A stretch of 64,000 bases of DNA from Gracilaria gracilis (Eukaryota > Rhodophyta > Florideophyceae > Gracilariales > Gracilariaceae): NCBI GenBank assembly GCA_030374805.1, contig JARGSG010000108.1:124001-188000 (forward strand). The letters run 5' to 3'. Below the pieces are notes generated by a model. The model did no database searches. It had not been told where the DNA came from and saw only the letters and a program-made list of their open reading frames with translations. The position numbers were made by a program, and so were the translations under genes. Positions 20,487-30,565 of the stretch are shown piece after piece (positions within the stretch are counted from its first letter, which is position 1; each line of letters starts with the position of its first letter).

Positions 20487-21665
20487 TTACTTCTTTTCTC
20501 TACGGGGCTTTGATCGTTCTGGACTTTTTGGAGGACTCGAGCTATCGTCACTGACCACTAAACCTGCATCTCTCATTCGTTTTCCTCGCTTCCGTGCCTT
20601 TTCTTTTTCTTTTTCTAACTTCTCTTGCAAACGAGCAGTCTTCTCCCTAGATTCGTCCAACTTTTTCTGTAAACACGCATTCTTCTCCGTCTCTTTCTTA
20701 GTTTTGCTTCTCTCAGCTTCAACGCGGGCGACTCTCTTCCTTTCATTTTGCTGCACAACTAGTCTGGCGTCTGGATTGAGAACGTCATCAACGTTAAGTA
20801 AGCCGAAACCGGGTGCGTTGAAAGATTGTCCAGGGCTGTAAGCTTGCCATACATACCGCCGACCACGTAGCTTGCCTACGTGAACCATAGGAGAGTACGC
20901 AGATAGCTTTTTGTGCGGCAGATCTCTGTCTACGATTATGTAATACATGACCTTTGCTTGCTCGTAATCTTTCTCTTTGTCCTCCAAATCAGTAGAGCGA
21001 TTATGGCTGGTCACTTCAATAATCACCTTCGGAGGGCGACCAATTGGGTAGCATGCTCGACTGGAGCGAGGAGAGCCATGTGGAGCTTCTTGAAGCGTCT
21101 GCGGTATTCCTACAGCAATGTCCGCATGACGCTCTCTTCTAAGGGTTTTCATGGTGGCGGGCTTTGATGGCCGCTTTGAACGGGATCGCGTTTGCATGGG
21201 GTGTGTGCAGTTTAGAGCGTACGAATAAGAAGGAATAGCAACCATGGCCTCTCGTCTAAACGTCCAACCACGTGGTGCTCCTCGGTCGGGATCATCGAAA
21301 ACCGCCTCGAAGTAGTGTACAATTTGTTTGTGCATAAGGTCACTCATTTCCTTAGCAATGAGCACACCGTCGATGTAATCATAGATGCCGTAGGCGGAGG
21401 GAGCAATGCCTGCAAACTGCTCAAACGACACTGGGAGCAAATGGAGGCTTCCGTACGGATTCAAAGGCTTACATATGGGCGGTAGCACCAGTGGAGTCGC
21501 GGAGCTTTCTTGATGCCCGGAAGGGGGTGCAAAATGCAATGACTCGGTTTGAGAGCTTTGTTCCGAAGCAGAGAGAGGAGTGGAGCGCAAATTCGTGACG
21601 GGTAAGGCGTGAGAATCAATACATTCGGAGCTTGCTGAAGACACCGAAGGCGACGGCATTTGCAT
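20487..21665 (-). CDS. Uma2-family (PD-(D/E)XK) nuclease-like protein
   Basis: 392 codons from ATG at 21665; the same frame is open further up to 21848, but the added part is low quality. The central domain has the Uma2/DUF820 pattern: a substrate-like strand RHADIAVGIP (D of the PD motif), PPKVIIEVTSHNRSTDLEDK (the ExK-like EV-T-S-x-N and trailing D-K), YEQAKVMYYIIVDRD and the C-terminal SPGQSFNAPGFGLLNVDDVL. A highly charged coiled coil follows (ERSKTKKETEKNACLQKKL...). Uma2 proteins are abundant in cyanobacteria and other bacteria, where their role is poorly known, and they are rare in eukaryotes. A transfer from bacteria is inferred. An 80-residue Ser-rich N-terminal part is specific to this gene. 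Intronless. Confidence 0.75.
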   Translation of the reverse strand: MQMPSPSVSSASSECIDSHALPVTNLRSTPLSASEQSSQTESLHFAPPSGHQESSATPLVLPPICKPLNPYGSLHLLPVSFEQFAGIAPSAYGIYDYIDGVLIAKEMSDLMHKQIVHYFEAVFDDPDRGAPRGWTFRREAMVAIPSYSYALNCTHPMQTRSRSKRPSKPATMKTLRRERHADIAVGIPQTLQEAPHGSPRSSRACYPIGRPPKVIIEVTSHNRSTDLEDKEKDYEQAKVMYYIIVDRDLPHKKLSAYSPMVHVGKLRGRRYVWQAYSPGQSFNAPGFGLLNVDDVLNPDARLVVQQNERKRVARVEAERSKTKKETEKNACLQKKLDESREKTARLQEKLEKEKEKARKRGKRMRDAGLVVSDDSSSPPKSPERSKPRREKK

Positions 21666-22711
21666 GACGCTTGGGCAGAGACGGCGCAAGCAGCAGTAAA
21701 GCGGTGGCGGCAGGCGAAGGTGGTGGAGTCGGCAGCCACAACTGGTGTGCTGCCTTCGGGCAGCGCTGCAAGTAGCCACGGTACTGTACCGACGGTAACC
21801 CTGTACACGTACGTGAACATGGCGGCTACTCGCCGACGAGCTACGCACGTCACGCGCGCTTGCGCGTTGCTGCTCGCCAACTGTTGAGGTGATGGAGCGG
21901 CTACTACAAGCCTTGTGAAGCGTGTGGCAGGTGTACGCCTGTACAGATTGTATTACGTGTACGCCGTGTACACCTCGTACAACATGAATACGTCTGAAAC
22001 GAAAAGCCTACAAGCCCGCTTCACTGCCTTCCCACGAGATCAGTTCGGCCATCAAAGCCGCCGACTCCGTCCCAGCTTTCTCCGCGTTCCACGAGTACTC
22101 TCTCTCGATGACGTTCGATCTGAAGATGTTAGTCAACGTACAGACGCTATGGTGGACGCCTTGTTTGCAAGCCGGAGCAATGTGCGCATCGTCAAAGGAT
22201 GACGTCTGTGAGGCACGCTGTTGAACACGTCCACACACGCCTGAACCACGTCATAAAGCACCATCGCGTTGTTGTTCCATGTGAGCTTCCGTCACGACCG
22301 CGTAGTCTGGAATGGACGGCGTCGTCATCTACGCGCTTTCACGAGTTGAGTTGATGCACGGACTGTGCCTCCTCGACGCCGAACTTGAACATGTGCAGAT
22401 GTGTCGTGTCGTATCGATGGCCGCATGCGAAGCGATTGTGGTGCCTTGCGGCGTGTACGCCCGTCCTTGCGGAAGATGGCCTTTCGATGTTCTTTCGTCA
22501 TGCCCATTTTGAAGTGGTTCGTCGACGCGGTCACAGGCAGCTGTCGTTCACAGCAGCCAGAGGCTGAAAACACAAAAAGCGTTCAAACAGCACATCTCGC
22601 CGGCGGGTTCTCGCCGGCGCCGCGCAGTGCCAAGACGCCAAAGCCGCCGACGCCCGCGTCGAATCGCTCTCCATCTGCGAGTACCCTGCAACGCAGATCC
22701 TGCACGAAACG
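21666..22711. other. Intergenic, nothing recognised
   Basis: Holds only short frames on both strands. The start of a plus-strand frame that becomes the repeat at 22712 may lie near 22620 (AADARVESLSICEYPATQ). Confidence 0.35.
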
Positions 22712-23045
22712 TTCTCTGTAGCTCGCCGCACGCCGCAGCCATGGCCTTCCGAGGAGTGCGCCTTCTCCGCCGCCAGTCGCCGCCGCTACGATTGCCGTCC
22801 ACTACCAGCACAACCGCCAAATGATGAACCATTGACCAAGCCGCCGATCGCGTTCCCCACCACGGACGATGGAGATCGTTCTCATCCACCGTTCTCCGTA
22901 GCGCGCCGCACACCGCAGCTATGGCCTTCAGAAGAGTGCGCTTTCTCCGCCGCTGGTCGCCCTCGCTACGAATGCCTTTCACTAACCGCACAATTGCCAA
23001 ACAATGATCCATTGACGATGCCGCCGATAGCGCACCACGGCAGAT
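22712..23045 (+). repeat. 180-bp tandem duplication, open in one frame
   Basis: Copy 1 (22712-22891) and copy 2 (22892-about 23045) start TTCTCTGTAGC and TTCTCCGTAGC. Both read FSVARRTPQxWPSEECAFSA and PPNDEPLTKPPIA/LPNNDPLTMPPIA in the same frame. The unit is 60 codons, so duplication keeps the frame. The open frame ends at 23080. No family recognised. It could be part of an exon or a coincidental open frame. Confidence 0.55.
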
Positions 23046-24480
23046 GGCAGATTCAACGATTCTGGCCGCTAGAGCAGTAGCTTTCGGGGTTTTGACGCCA
23101 GGAGATTTTGTCTTGATCAACACACACTTTGGTCAGATCTTCCAGCCTTTGTTCGTACGTTGCGTTTTCTTTCTCACTGCAAGTGTCCATGAAGTTCAGT
23201 CAGGTATAATGACATGGATCGTGTTCCCTTTGACGATTTCAAATTGAAACCCAATTGAAACCCTCTCATGGATATCGGTTCATGTCCTGCCCTACTTGCG
23301 CTCGATACTAACACTAACAAGAGTACCATATACCTCCTTTATTTTCTCAGCAGTTCCTTGGGTCATTCTACAGGGCCCTGTCCCAGGCTGATACCGATCT
23401 CGAGAAATGTATCAACTTACTACAGCAACGGGTTACGGTAAAGGGTCGAAGTGATGCTGTTGCTTTGGAAATGTGTGAGGAAGATATTCTTACTGCGCGA
23501 GCAGGGGAGATCACGTTTGAAAACGTGTCCTTCTGCTACAAAGGGGAGAAAGGGGAACCAATGGAGGACTTCGAAACATACCATTCACCGTGCGACCTGG
23601 AAAAATGGTCGCCCTCGTCGGCAGTTCAGTAGCAGGAAAAAGGGAAGTATTATGAAGACAAGAGTCTGTTATCTTAAGTAGTAACATCGCACTCACATAC
23701 TTCTACTCGGACCTCTTTGTGGCGTCCAGTACCATAATGCGTCTTCTTCTCACGTTCTACGATGGAAAGGATATTCTTTCCTTCACACAAAAGTCCCTTC
23801 GCCAAGGTATTGGTGTCGTTGCTCAAGATACTGTAAATGATGCAATCTAGCTCCGCCTGGAAAGCGATTCTTCAACTCCCTGACTCCGTTTCTGTCTCTT
23901 TCTCTGTTACGTACCCTGTATTAGGTGTTGTTCACCAAAACCCTTCGGTATAATATTTCTTAGGGAATGCAGGATGCAACAGAAGCTGAAACTCTTGAAG
24001 CAGCAACTACCGCTGCTTTGGGACGGGGTTTTGGATTCTCTACCTTTGGGTCTCGATACCACCGTAGGAGAAAGAGGGGTTCGGTTATCCAGGTAACCGA
24101 ACCCTTCTTTCTCCTACGGTGGTATCGAGACCCAAAGGTAGAGAATCCAAATCTATCTGGGGGTGAAAGACAACGTGTTGGATGCGCAAGATGTGTTATC
24201 AAGGCTCCTGCAATAGTTCTCCAGGATGAAGCTACACCTGCATTGGTACGTGAATAGTCTGGACCGTAACAAATTACTCACCCAAGGAAATCTATGACTG
24301 TCTCGCTTCTTTAATTTGGCAGGACACTCACACTGTACAGAAAGAGAACTCCAGGCGAGCTTCAAAGAAGTTTGTAGGAACCGAACAACGGTAGTGGTTG
24401 CTCATAGATTGTTGACAGTTATGATGGTGGATGAAATATTTGTGATGAGAAAGGAAGAAAGCCAAAATAACAGGTGTTAA
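23044..24480 (+). pseudogene. ABC transporter (mitochondrial ATM1/HMT1-type half transporter), C-terminal pseudogene
   Basis: Pieces run in order. End of the membrane domain: GVLTPGDFVLINTHFGQIFQPL, then FLGSFYRALSQADTDLEK. Nucleotide-binding domain: GEITFENVSFCYKG, VALVGSSVAGK (Walker A, normally GxGKST), MRLLLTFYDG, SLRQGIGVVAQDT (Q-loop), LSGGERQRVGCAR (signature), IVLQDEATPAL (Walker B, family LLLDEATSALD) and VVVAHRLLTV (H-loop). Small introns fit at 23833-23924 (92 bp) and 24246-24322 (77 bp), and one more before FLGSF. Frameshifts, a damaged Walker A and an inserted foldback make it non-functional. The membrane-domain N-terminus is missing. Confidence 0.75.
24031..24150. repeat. Foldback (inverted duplication) inside the ABC pseudogene
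   Basis: A 57-base left arm (24031-24087) and a 57-base right arm (24094-24150) are reverse complements with one mismatch, separated by 6 bases (TCCAGG). The left arm is native NBD coding sequence (DSLPLGLDTTVGERG in its proper frame). The right arm is its inverted copy, placed before LSGGE. This looks like template switching, not a transposon: there are no terminal repeats beyond the arms and no target duplication. Confidence 0.9.
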
Positions 24481-25659
24481 CACCACGACTGGAGATCTTG
24501 TGTTGGATCCTGATGAGAGATTTGAAAAGTATGCAAATGTTTCTCATTGTCGTCAATTGACGATACGGTTGAAGTTTACAAGCAGACGAGCTAGCTTTAC
24601 AAGGCCGGGAAGATGGCCCATCCTTTTCGTTGAAAGATGGCTTTTAACTTGTGACCACTTCACGGTTTTCATAATACACACGGCAACCTTACAACAAACT
24701 TCGTGTATCATAGTTAAATGGAAAATCGGACTGTTCATCCGACCAGCGCTGTATAGCTGTACAAGGGCATGTAAGCAGAACCGAGCAGAAATCTTCTTGG
24801 ACAAGATCTGATCTTCTTGTCAACCCCGACGAAAGCCGCGAGCAACTCATTGCTCTGCAAAGCTCCGTTCACCACCGCGTTGCGTGTCCGCCCGCAACGA
24901 CCCCAAATCGAAGGCAGTGCGCACGCGTGCCGCAGCGGGCGCTTTGCGGCTGCAATGCAACTGACAGTTGAACAGTTGCGAAGCGTACGTTTGAAAACCA
25001 TTCGTATACGGCAATAACATGCAAATAATATTTTTTAATTCCATGAAGGGCAGCGTGTGGCGCGCTGTGCGGAGCGCTCCTGGTACGGGCGCCCACGCAA
25101 GCGCCGGGCCGCGCGAGCGCGCGCTATGGTAAGTGACCACATTTGCCTGGTGTGTGAGTCACACAGACACTGTGACCCGCATCGTACTGATGAGCATGAT
25201 CCGCGAGCCGCTGCGTGCGTTTCTTTTTTTTTAATTCTTTCTTTGACACATCTCGTGCGAATTGGTACCGTCGGTACCGCGCGGCGCGGGGGGCGGCGCG
25301 GTGCGGCGCGGCATGGAGTAACGAAGGCTCGCGCTGACGTGCACGGCTAGTCTGGACGGTATGATACGTAGGGCAAGGCGTTGGCGCAGCGAGTGCGGAG
25401 CGGCGATGCTCGCAGAAGAAACAAGAAAGAACACGTGCACGTTGGAAAAGCAGAAAGTGGGGTTCCGTGTGCCACTGCTCCACGTGGCACAGCTGTGCTG
25501 AGTGCAGAGTGTGTGGTATCTACCAAAGTTGCGCGGAAGTGCCCAAATCTGTTACCCGTGGATAACGGGTACAAAACCGTACTTACTGTAGTTCGTAACA
25601 CTTTTTGTTATCCATGAAACTTATCAGAATTTGTACCCGGCACCATGGTGGTGTACCCA
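24481..25659. other. Intergenic, nothing recognised
   Basis: A GC-rich stretch near 25260-25345 (GCGGCGCGGGG) and a short stem TACCCGT/ACGGGTA near 25552-25571 are present. No coding evidence. Confidence 0.35.
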
Positions 25660-25784
25660 TAAGGCCCGTTTTACACTAAGACAGGACACGTCGCATCCCG
25701 TCCAAAATTCCCACAATATCGTAGATTTCCCTTTTTCAAGGAGATTTCTCTCTCTGTCTCAAGAGTGTCCAAAACAGTTTGATC

Positions 25785-27092
25785 ATGGGGTCGCTCTCGC
25801 AGCGGGTACAACCCATCGACAGTCCGACACCGTCACTTTCCATGATGCCTAGTAGCACTCAACAACGCAAACTTGTGGCGGCCATATCGAGCCTTGTGGC
25901 CGTCGATGACGGCGATAGCGACATCATACGAACCACAGCACATATTACAGCACATGACGACATTGTACTGCTTCTTTCTGATCACGACGACAGAGATGAC
26001 GTTATTGGGCGTTCTTGGTACCGATCTCGAAACAATCCCAACTGGTTCTTTGAATATGCGCTCAACACAGAGTTTCTAATGTCCGCTTCTTGGACCAGAA
26101 TGTTTCGCATTCCCTATGCCCTCTTTTTCCGCATTGCAAACGAAATACGGCCTGAAGTTGAGCGCCAACACACGAGATTTCGGCGGGCATTACCGTCTGA
26201 GATTAATTTGGCAGCGTTTCTACTTTATGCTGGGGGGTCTACGTGTGAAAGAACAGCATGCCAGCTAGGAATTGGCACAAGCTCTGTCAGTAGTATCGTC
26301 GCAGAGGTAGCGCACGTTGTCGCTCTGAAGTACCATGAAGAAATTTCCTTTCCTACAGAAGAACAGCAAATCGCCGCAGCAATGAAAGGTTTCGAGGATA
26401 TCCCTGCGCTTCCATACTGCGTAGGAGCGGTGGATGGAACTCATATCAAATGGTTGTCATGTCCGAATGAGCAGTTTTACGAGTACAGGTGTTACAAAGG
26501 GTATCCCAGCGTTGTGATCTTTGCTGTCGTTACAGCCAACAGACGCTTCATCTATGCCGATGTAGGGAGGCCAGGTGTACTGGGGGACTCTACCATATTT
26601 GATCGGCATAGTCTGAGGAGAAACATTGATAACGGGACGTGGTTGGGGCACGATATACTGGATCTACGCATTTCAGATATCTCAATACGTCCGTACTTAA
26701 TGGGCGATTGCGCATTTACGTTGTCCAAGAACATGATGAAAACTACGAGTGTCCGTGAGCAGAAGATCAATCCCGTGCTGACCTACTGGGACGGAATCGC
26801 GAGTCAGACAAGAAAGCCCGTCGAGTGCGCTTTCGGTATGCTAAAGCATCATTTTCTGTGTCTGAAGAACTGCATAAGACTGCAACATGAGGACGATATC
26901 ACTAAGCTGTGCATCGCTTGTCTTATACTGCACAATTTTTCAATCGAAGATGGCGAATATGAAGATTTCGTTTTACCACAGGATGAAGAGGTGGATGCAT
27001 CAGAGATTATAACAGCAGAGACAGTCGCTGGGAAGAAACAGAGGGATGCGCTCATATATTATGCGATTCATAATCTGGGAAGTGGAATTTAA
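25785..27092 (+). CDS. Harbinger DDE transposase
   Basis: 435 codons from ATG at 25785. An N-terminal helical part (FRIPYALFFRIANEIRPEVE) is followed by the DDE_4 nuclease: LPYCVGAVDGTHIKWL (first Asp), ADVGRPGVLGDSTIFD (second-block Asp), YLMGDCAFTLS and KPVECAFGMLKHHF (Glu). The length is normal for the family. It would cut and rejoin the element ends together with the Myb-like partner. The stop overlaps the extended 3' end of the convergent minus-strand gene. Confidence 0.93.
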   Translation: MGSLSQRVQPIDSPTPSLSMMPSSTQQRKLVAAISSLVAVDDGDSDIIRTTAHITAHDDIVLLLSDHDDRDDVIGRSWYRSRNNPNWFFEYALNTEFLMSASWTRMFRIPYALFFRIANEIRPEVERQHTRFRRALPSEINLAAFLLYAGGSTCERTACQLGIGTSSVSSIVAEVAHVVALKYHEEISFPTEEQQIAAAMKGFEDIPALPYCVGAVDGTHIKWLSCPNEQFYEYRCYKGYPSVVIFAVVTANRRFIYADVGRPGVLGDSTIFDRHSLRRNIDNGTWLGHDILDLRISDISIRPYLMGDCAFTLSKNMMKTTSVREQKINPVLTYWDGIASQTRKPVECAFGMLKHHFLCLKNCIRLQHEDDITKLCIACLILHNFSIEDGEYEDFVLPQDEEVDASEIITAETVAGKKQRDALIYYAIHNLGSGI

Positions 27093-27271
27093 AACTTATC
27101 AACCAACTGCTCCAGAACAGAGCGAACTTTTGCGCGTTCTTCATTACTGCGCTGCAGTTCATCTACTAAGCGCTGATGACGCTTTTCTTGCGCCTCAATG
27201 TATGACTCCAACAACGCGCTGTTCGACAGTTTCCTTTTTTTCCTTGAGCTGGATAGGGGAGACTCAGTCAT

Positions 27272-27805
27272 TTACCTGACGGCATCTGTAGAGCAGGCTG
27301 CTGGTGGGTCATGACGGGCTTTCCCTTTCTCAATTTCATGCATCAACTCAAAGTACTCCGGCGTATTAAACAGATCAGGGTCATCGGCGTCCCGACCGGA
27401 TTGGTTAATCTTTGCAATGTATGCTGAGTAGTCCTGCTTGATTCTGGTAAACTTTTTCTGCCAACCTTTTGCTGTGCGTTTTATTCCGTGCTCCTGTTCA
27501 GCTAGTTTTGTTGCCTCCGCAAACACCTCCTTGAGGCTTTTCTTTTGTTGCTTGCGGTTTCCGTAACCAGCCTTCGACATCATTTTGAACAGTATATTTA
27601 CTGTGTCGTCATCATAGTGGAGATTGTCGGACAGTTTACGGTCTTGAGATGCAGCATGGTGTGCTACTGAGTCCGACAGTGCTGTTGTTGGTGCTGCAGG
27701 GACCGACGGAACTTGAAGATTGCCGGAAGATGCTGGTTTGGGTACAGGACAGGAGGGTCTCATAGTCGGCTTTGTCGCCGGATTGGGAGAGGGGTTGTCA
27801 CTCAT
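27272..27805 (-). CDS. Harbinger Myb/SANT-like DNA-binding protein
   Basis: 177 codons from ATG at 27805; the frame is open further upstream to 28033, but that covers the terminal region. After a Pro/Ser-rich start comes a trihelix/Myb-like domain: LFKMMSKAGYGNRKQQKKSL, AEQEHGIKRTAKGWQKKFTRIKQ and DPDLFNTPEYFELMHE. It acts with the transposase in end binding and nuclear import. TAA at 27272-27274 is followed in the same frame by 60 more codons (SSSRKKRKLSNSALLESYI, a basic plus coiled-coil tail) ending at 27089, exactly at the transposase stop. Either a 27-base GTAAAT...CAG intron-like segment or read-through could join them, or the tail is lost. Confidence 0.75.
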   Translation of the reverse strand: MSDNPSPNPATKPTMRPSCPVPKPASSGNLQVPSVPAAPTTALSDSVAHHAASQDRKLSDNLHYDDDTVNILFKMMSKAGYGNRKQQKKSLKEVFAEATKLAEQEHGIKRTAKGWQKKFTRIKQDYSAYIAKINQSGRDADDPDLFNTPEYFELMHEIEKGKARHDPPAACSTDAVR

Positions 27806-28439
27806 TAGGAAGCTAGTTTGGTTTGGAGCCGGAATGAGTCCTGTGATTCGGATGGTCTTCACGAGACTGCGCACTCTAATATGTGCTTCATGTGAATGGC
27901 AAACAAGACAGTCCCTGTTTCGGTTTCCCGCGAAACGAGATGGGTATGGGTCTTTGCTTTCTACATTAGCGCCAAATTGTCCTCTCAGCAAAAAAATGTC
28001 TTGGCTACATTTGGACGACTTCCTCTGTCTCAACTGCGTCCTGGGTTGTCCTAGTGTAGAACGGGCCTAAGAGACAACGGTTCGGTCCAAGAAACGGATA
28101 GCATCCGTCGCCACAGCAATGTACAACATTAAAATAAATTCCGCAACCAGATTCAAAGAAAACTACCGATACTCTAACCACGGATACCAAAATATAATTT
28201 AATACGTATTATTCAGACGACGGCGGCATCACTTATGTGCCTTCTTCCAACCGACATTCATTTCGTCCTTCTCCACCACCATACGATGTCACAATGGATA
28301 TCAACAAAACTATCCTGTCACAATCCTCCAGCAATCCCTCTCAACTAACCAATACATCCCAAAAAAAACACCACCTCATCTGTTACCGACAAAGCTTCGA
28401 ATACAAGTACCAAACACATTAAAGATTCTGACGAACCAC

Positions 28440-29374
28440 CAAATGAATACCTCCATTCCAACAGATACAAGTGGCAAACCAAGTCTGGTGGTAAGCGTAA
28501 TTCTACAATATGGTCATTTTTTCAGTACTCAAATGATCATAATCAAGCCGAGGACTTCAATGCAAAGTGCGTTTTTTGCTCAAAAGAAATAAGCTACAAA
28601 CGAAAAAATGGTACCTCTTCGCATATAAATCACGTTCAACTCAAGCACAGAGGAAGATACGATCGTTACTTAAATTTCTTGAGATCAATGGCGAAATCGG
28701 ATCGTAAACTGGACGCCTCTGGCATGCGGACAACACTTCTGAAACCCATAGCCAAGAACGGTTACAGCCATTCATTCTTCCATAACACAACAACGATTTA
28801 ATAAGAACATCGCTCTATTTTGCACAAAAGCATTGCGAGCTTTCTCGGTCGTTGGATGCAAATGGTTTTCAAAACTAATACATGACATTGATTCATGTAT
28901 TTTGATTCCGAGCAGGAAGAATTTGAGCGATAATATGGTTAATGGCCCTGTTTCTGATGTGAAGAAGACTGTAATGAACAATCTGACAAGTGCAAAGTTT
29001 ATAACTATTAATTTTGATCTATGGATGTCACGAGGTTGTGCCGATACGTTTTCGGTAATCGCTCATTGGCTTGTACCTCACGAAATTGGTCTGAAGCGTC
29101 ACTCAAAGTTTCTTAAGCTGATGCAAGTGGATTCCACAACCGGATCACATATAGCGGTGGAATTGAATGACATTCTACGTACCTTTCAAATTAAGGATAA
29201 CGTTTTGGCGTATGTGACTGATGGTGGCGCAAATCTCGCCTCCTGCACCCAGGAACTCATTGGTTTGGTACACTCTTCCTATTTGGATAAGAAAAGCGTG
29301 TACCATGGCAGTTGCTGGGCTCATGTGCTGAGTAAGGGTTTGCAAGAAGTCGTTTACTCCTGCTCACTATGATG
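28440..29374 (+). mobile_element. hAT transposon remnant (BED finger and transposase start)
   Basis: At 28488-28700 a BED-type zinc finger is readable (IWSFFQYSND, CVFCSKEISYKRKNGTSSHINH, then H). At 28833-29372 hAT transposase blocks follow in another frame: ITINFDLWMSRGCADTFSVI, VLAYVTDGGANLASC and CWAHVL. A frameshift near 28795 separates them. The copy stops abruptly where the gypsy 5' LTR begins, and the rest of the transposase does not reappear on the far side of that element. Confidence 0.75.
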
Positions 29375-30344
29375 TGTAGGACAACGCGAGCAGCGCGAGA
29401 ATGCGATGATGACATTCATATACTCGCCCTGCGAGGTTGATCCGGTATCAGGAACTATATGAATATTGGCCCATTCATGGGAAGATTCTGATAGAATTGG
29501 TAAGTGGTACCCGAAGGGGTTGGCCAAGGTGTGGCATTTGGACTAGTTGGTCGCGTGTACGCGTGTGGAATTCTGGGTCTGTTCACACAGATAATTATTT
29601 CGCTTGTCGAATTTAGTGTGGCAGCTGCCGCATGGCACTCACGTACACCACGTGTAGAAGCCTGCTTAGGCGTGCACTATATTAATTAATCTAGTTATTT
29701 TATAGTTTAATTATCGGTTACGATATATGAGGTGACCTCGCGGTCACCTCCACCTTCAGTAAAGGGTAACCGAGTTCGGCTCTGGACTTTTTCGCCTTCG
29801 CGAAGTGTACAACTCCACACGGAGGGTCACCGCGTACGGTACGAAATTGCTCTATCCCTCGGGATCCTTCAGGCTATCTGACTTGTTATATTTCCTGCCC
29901 TTGGGCTTAACTCCGTTATCGGATCATACTTATATGTACTTTGTGCAGATATCTGCTTACCTATAACAGGTGGATCTTCCGACTCTGTATAGAGATTCTT
30001 GCCGCGTGGGCTTAATACACATTATCGTCACCCACCGCCGGGACTGTTGCCGTTTGTCGCACGCCCCGCCGGGGGTTTCCTCCCTTGTTTCCTTTATTTT
30101 CCCCTTTCCTTTTTCCCTTTTTCCCTTAGGGTTTTCATCGTTCTACGATCTCTTCACTGTCAGTCTCCGCATTCGGACGTCAAAGCCTGTTCTTTCTCAC
30201 CTCCGTAGGTATATCCCGTACACCGGGCGGTCTTACACCCGCATCATCCGTGTGACGGAGGGCTCATCCTCTGAGTCTACCACCATAGGGAGCAAGGACT
30301 CGAACACCTTGAGTGTGACTGCCATTCGCTGGGTTTTGCACTAC
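29375..30344 (+). repeat. 5' LTR of the gypsy element
   Basis: Starts TGTAGGACAACG and ends TTTTGCACTA (or two bases later, ...CTACA, giving TGT...ACA ends). It contains GAGGTGACCTCGCGGTCACCTC, a strong dyad near 29729-29750. The 3' partner is at 40488-41456. Confidence 0.93.
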
Positions 30345-30348
30345 AAGT

Positions 30349-30362
30349 GGTCTCCCGACCTA
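30349..30362 (+). promoter_or_regulatory. Primer-binding site of the gypsy element
   Basis: TGGTCTCCCGACC lies 3-5 bases after the 5' LTR. TGG pairs with the CCA end of a tRNA, and the following bases would pair with an acceptor ending GGTCGGGAGA. The tRNA species was not identified. Confidence 0.65.
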
Positions 30363-30565
30363 GAACGGGCTTCGTTTCTTTCGTTCGTTCTTTCAACGGA
30401 GACTCAGTGATTGAGAAGTGTGTTTTCGTGGTTCTTTGGAGAATATACTGTTGAACAGTGGTCTCCCTAGGAGTTGTTTTTGTTGGTTGGTTGGTTCCTC
30501 TTTGGAAGTCTCGAGATCTCTCCTTTATCTGAGTCCGCCTTAGTTCGGCGCGCCGTGGTTACGGA

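Larger units (their letters stand above)
25663..28067 (+). mobile_element. PIF/Harbinger DNA transposon, complete-looking
   Basis: The element is 2405 bp. Terminal inverted repeats start GGCCCGTTTTACACT at 25663 and, on the other strand, GGCCCGTTCTACACT at 28067. They agree at 19 of 21 positions. A 3-bp target duplication TAA flanks it (25660-25662 and 28068-28070), as is normal for Harbinger. Inside are a DDE transposase (plus strand) and a Myb/SANT-like gene (minus strand), the usual two-gene set, in convergent orientation. An open transposase, matching ends and target duplication suggest recent activity. Confidence 0.93.

Noticed and set aside
24031-24150. A MITE or small DNA transposon
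   Set aside because: The arms are the ABC gene's own coding sequence, there is no target duplication, and the loop is six bases.
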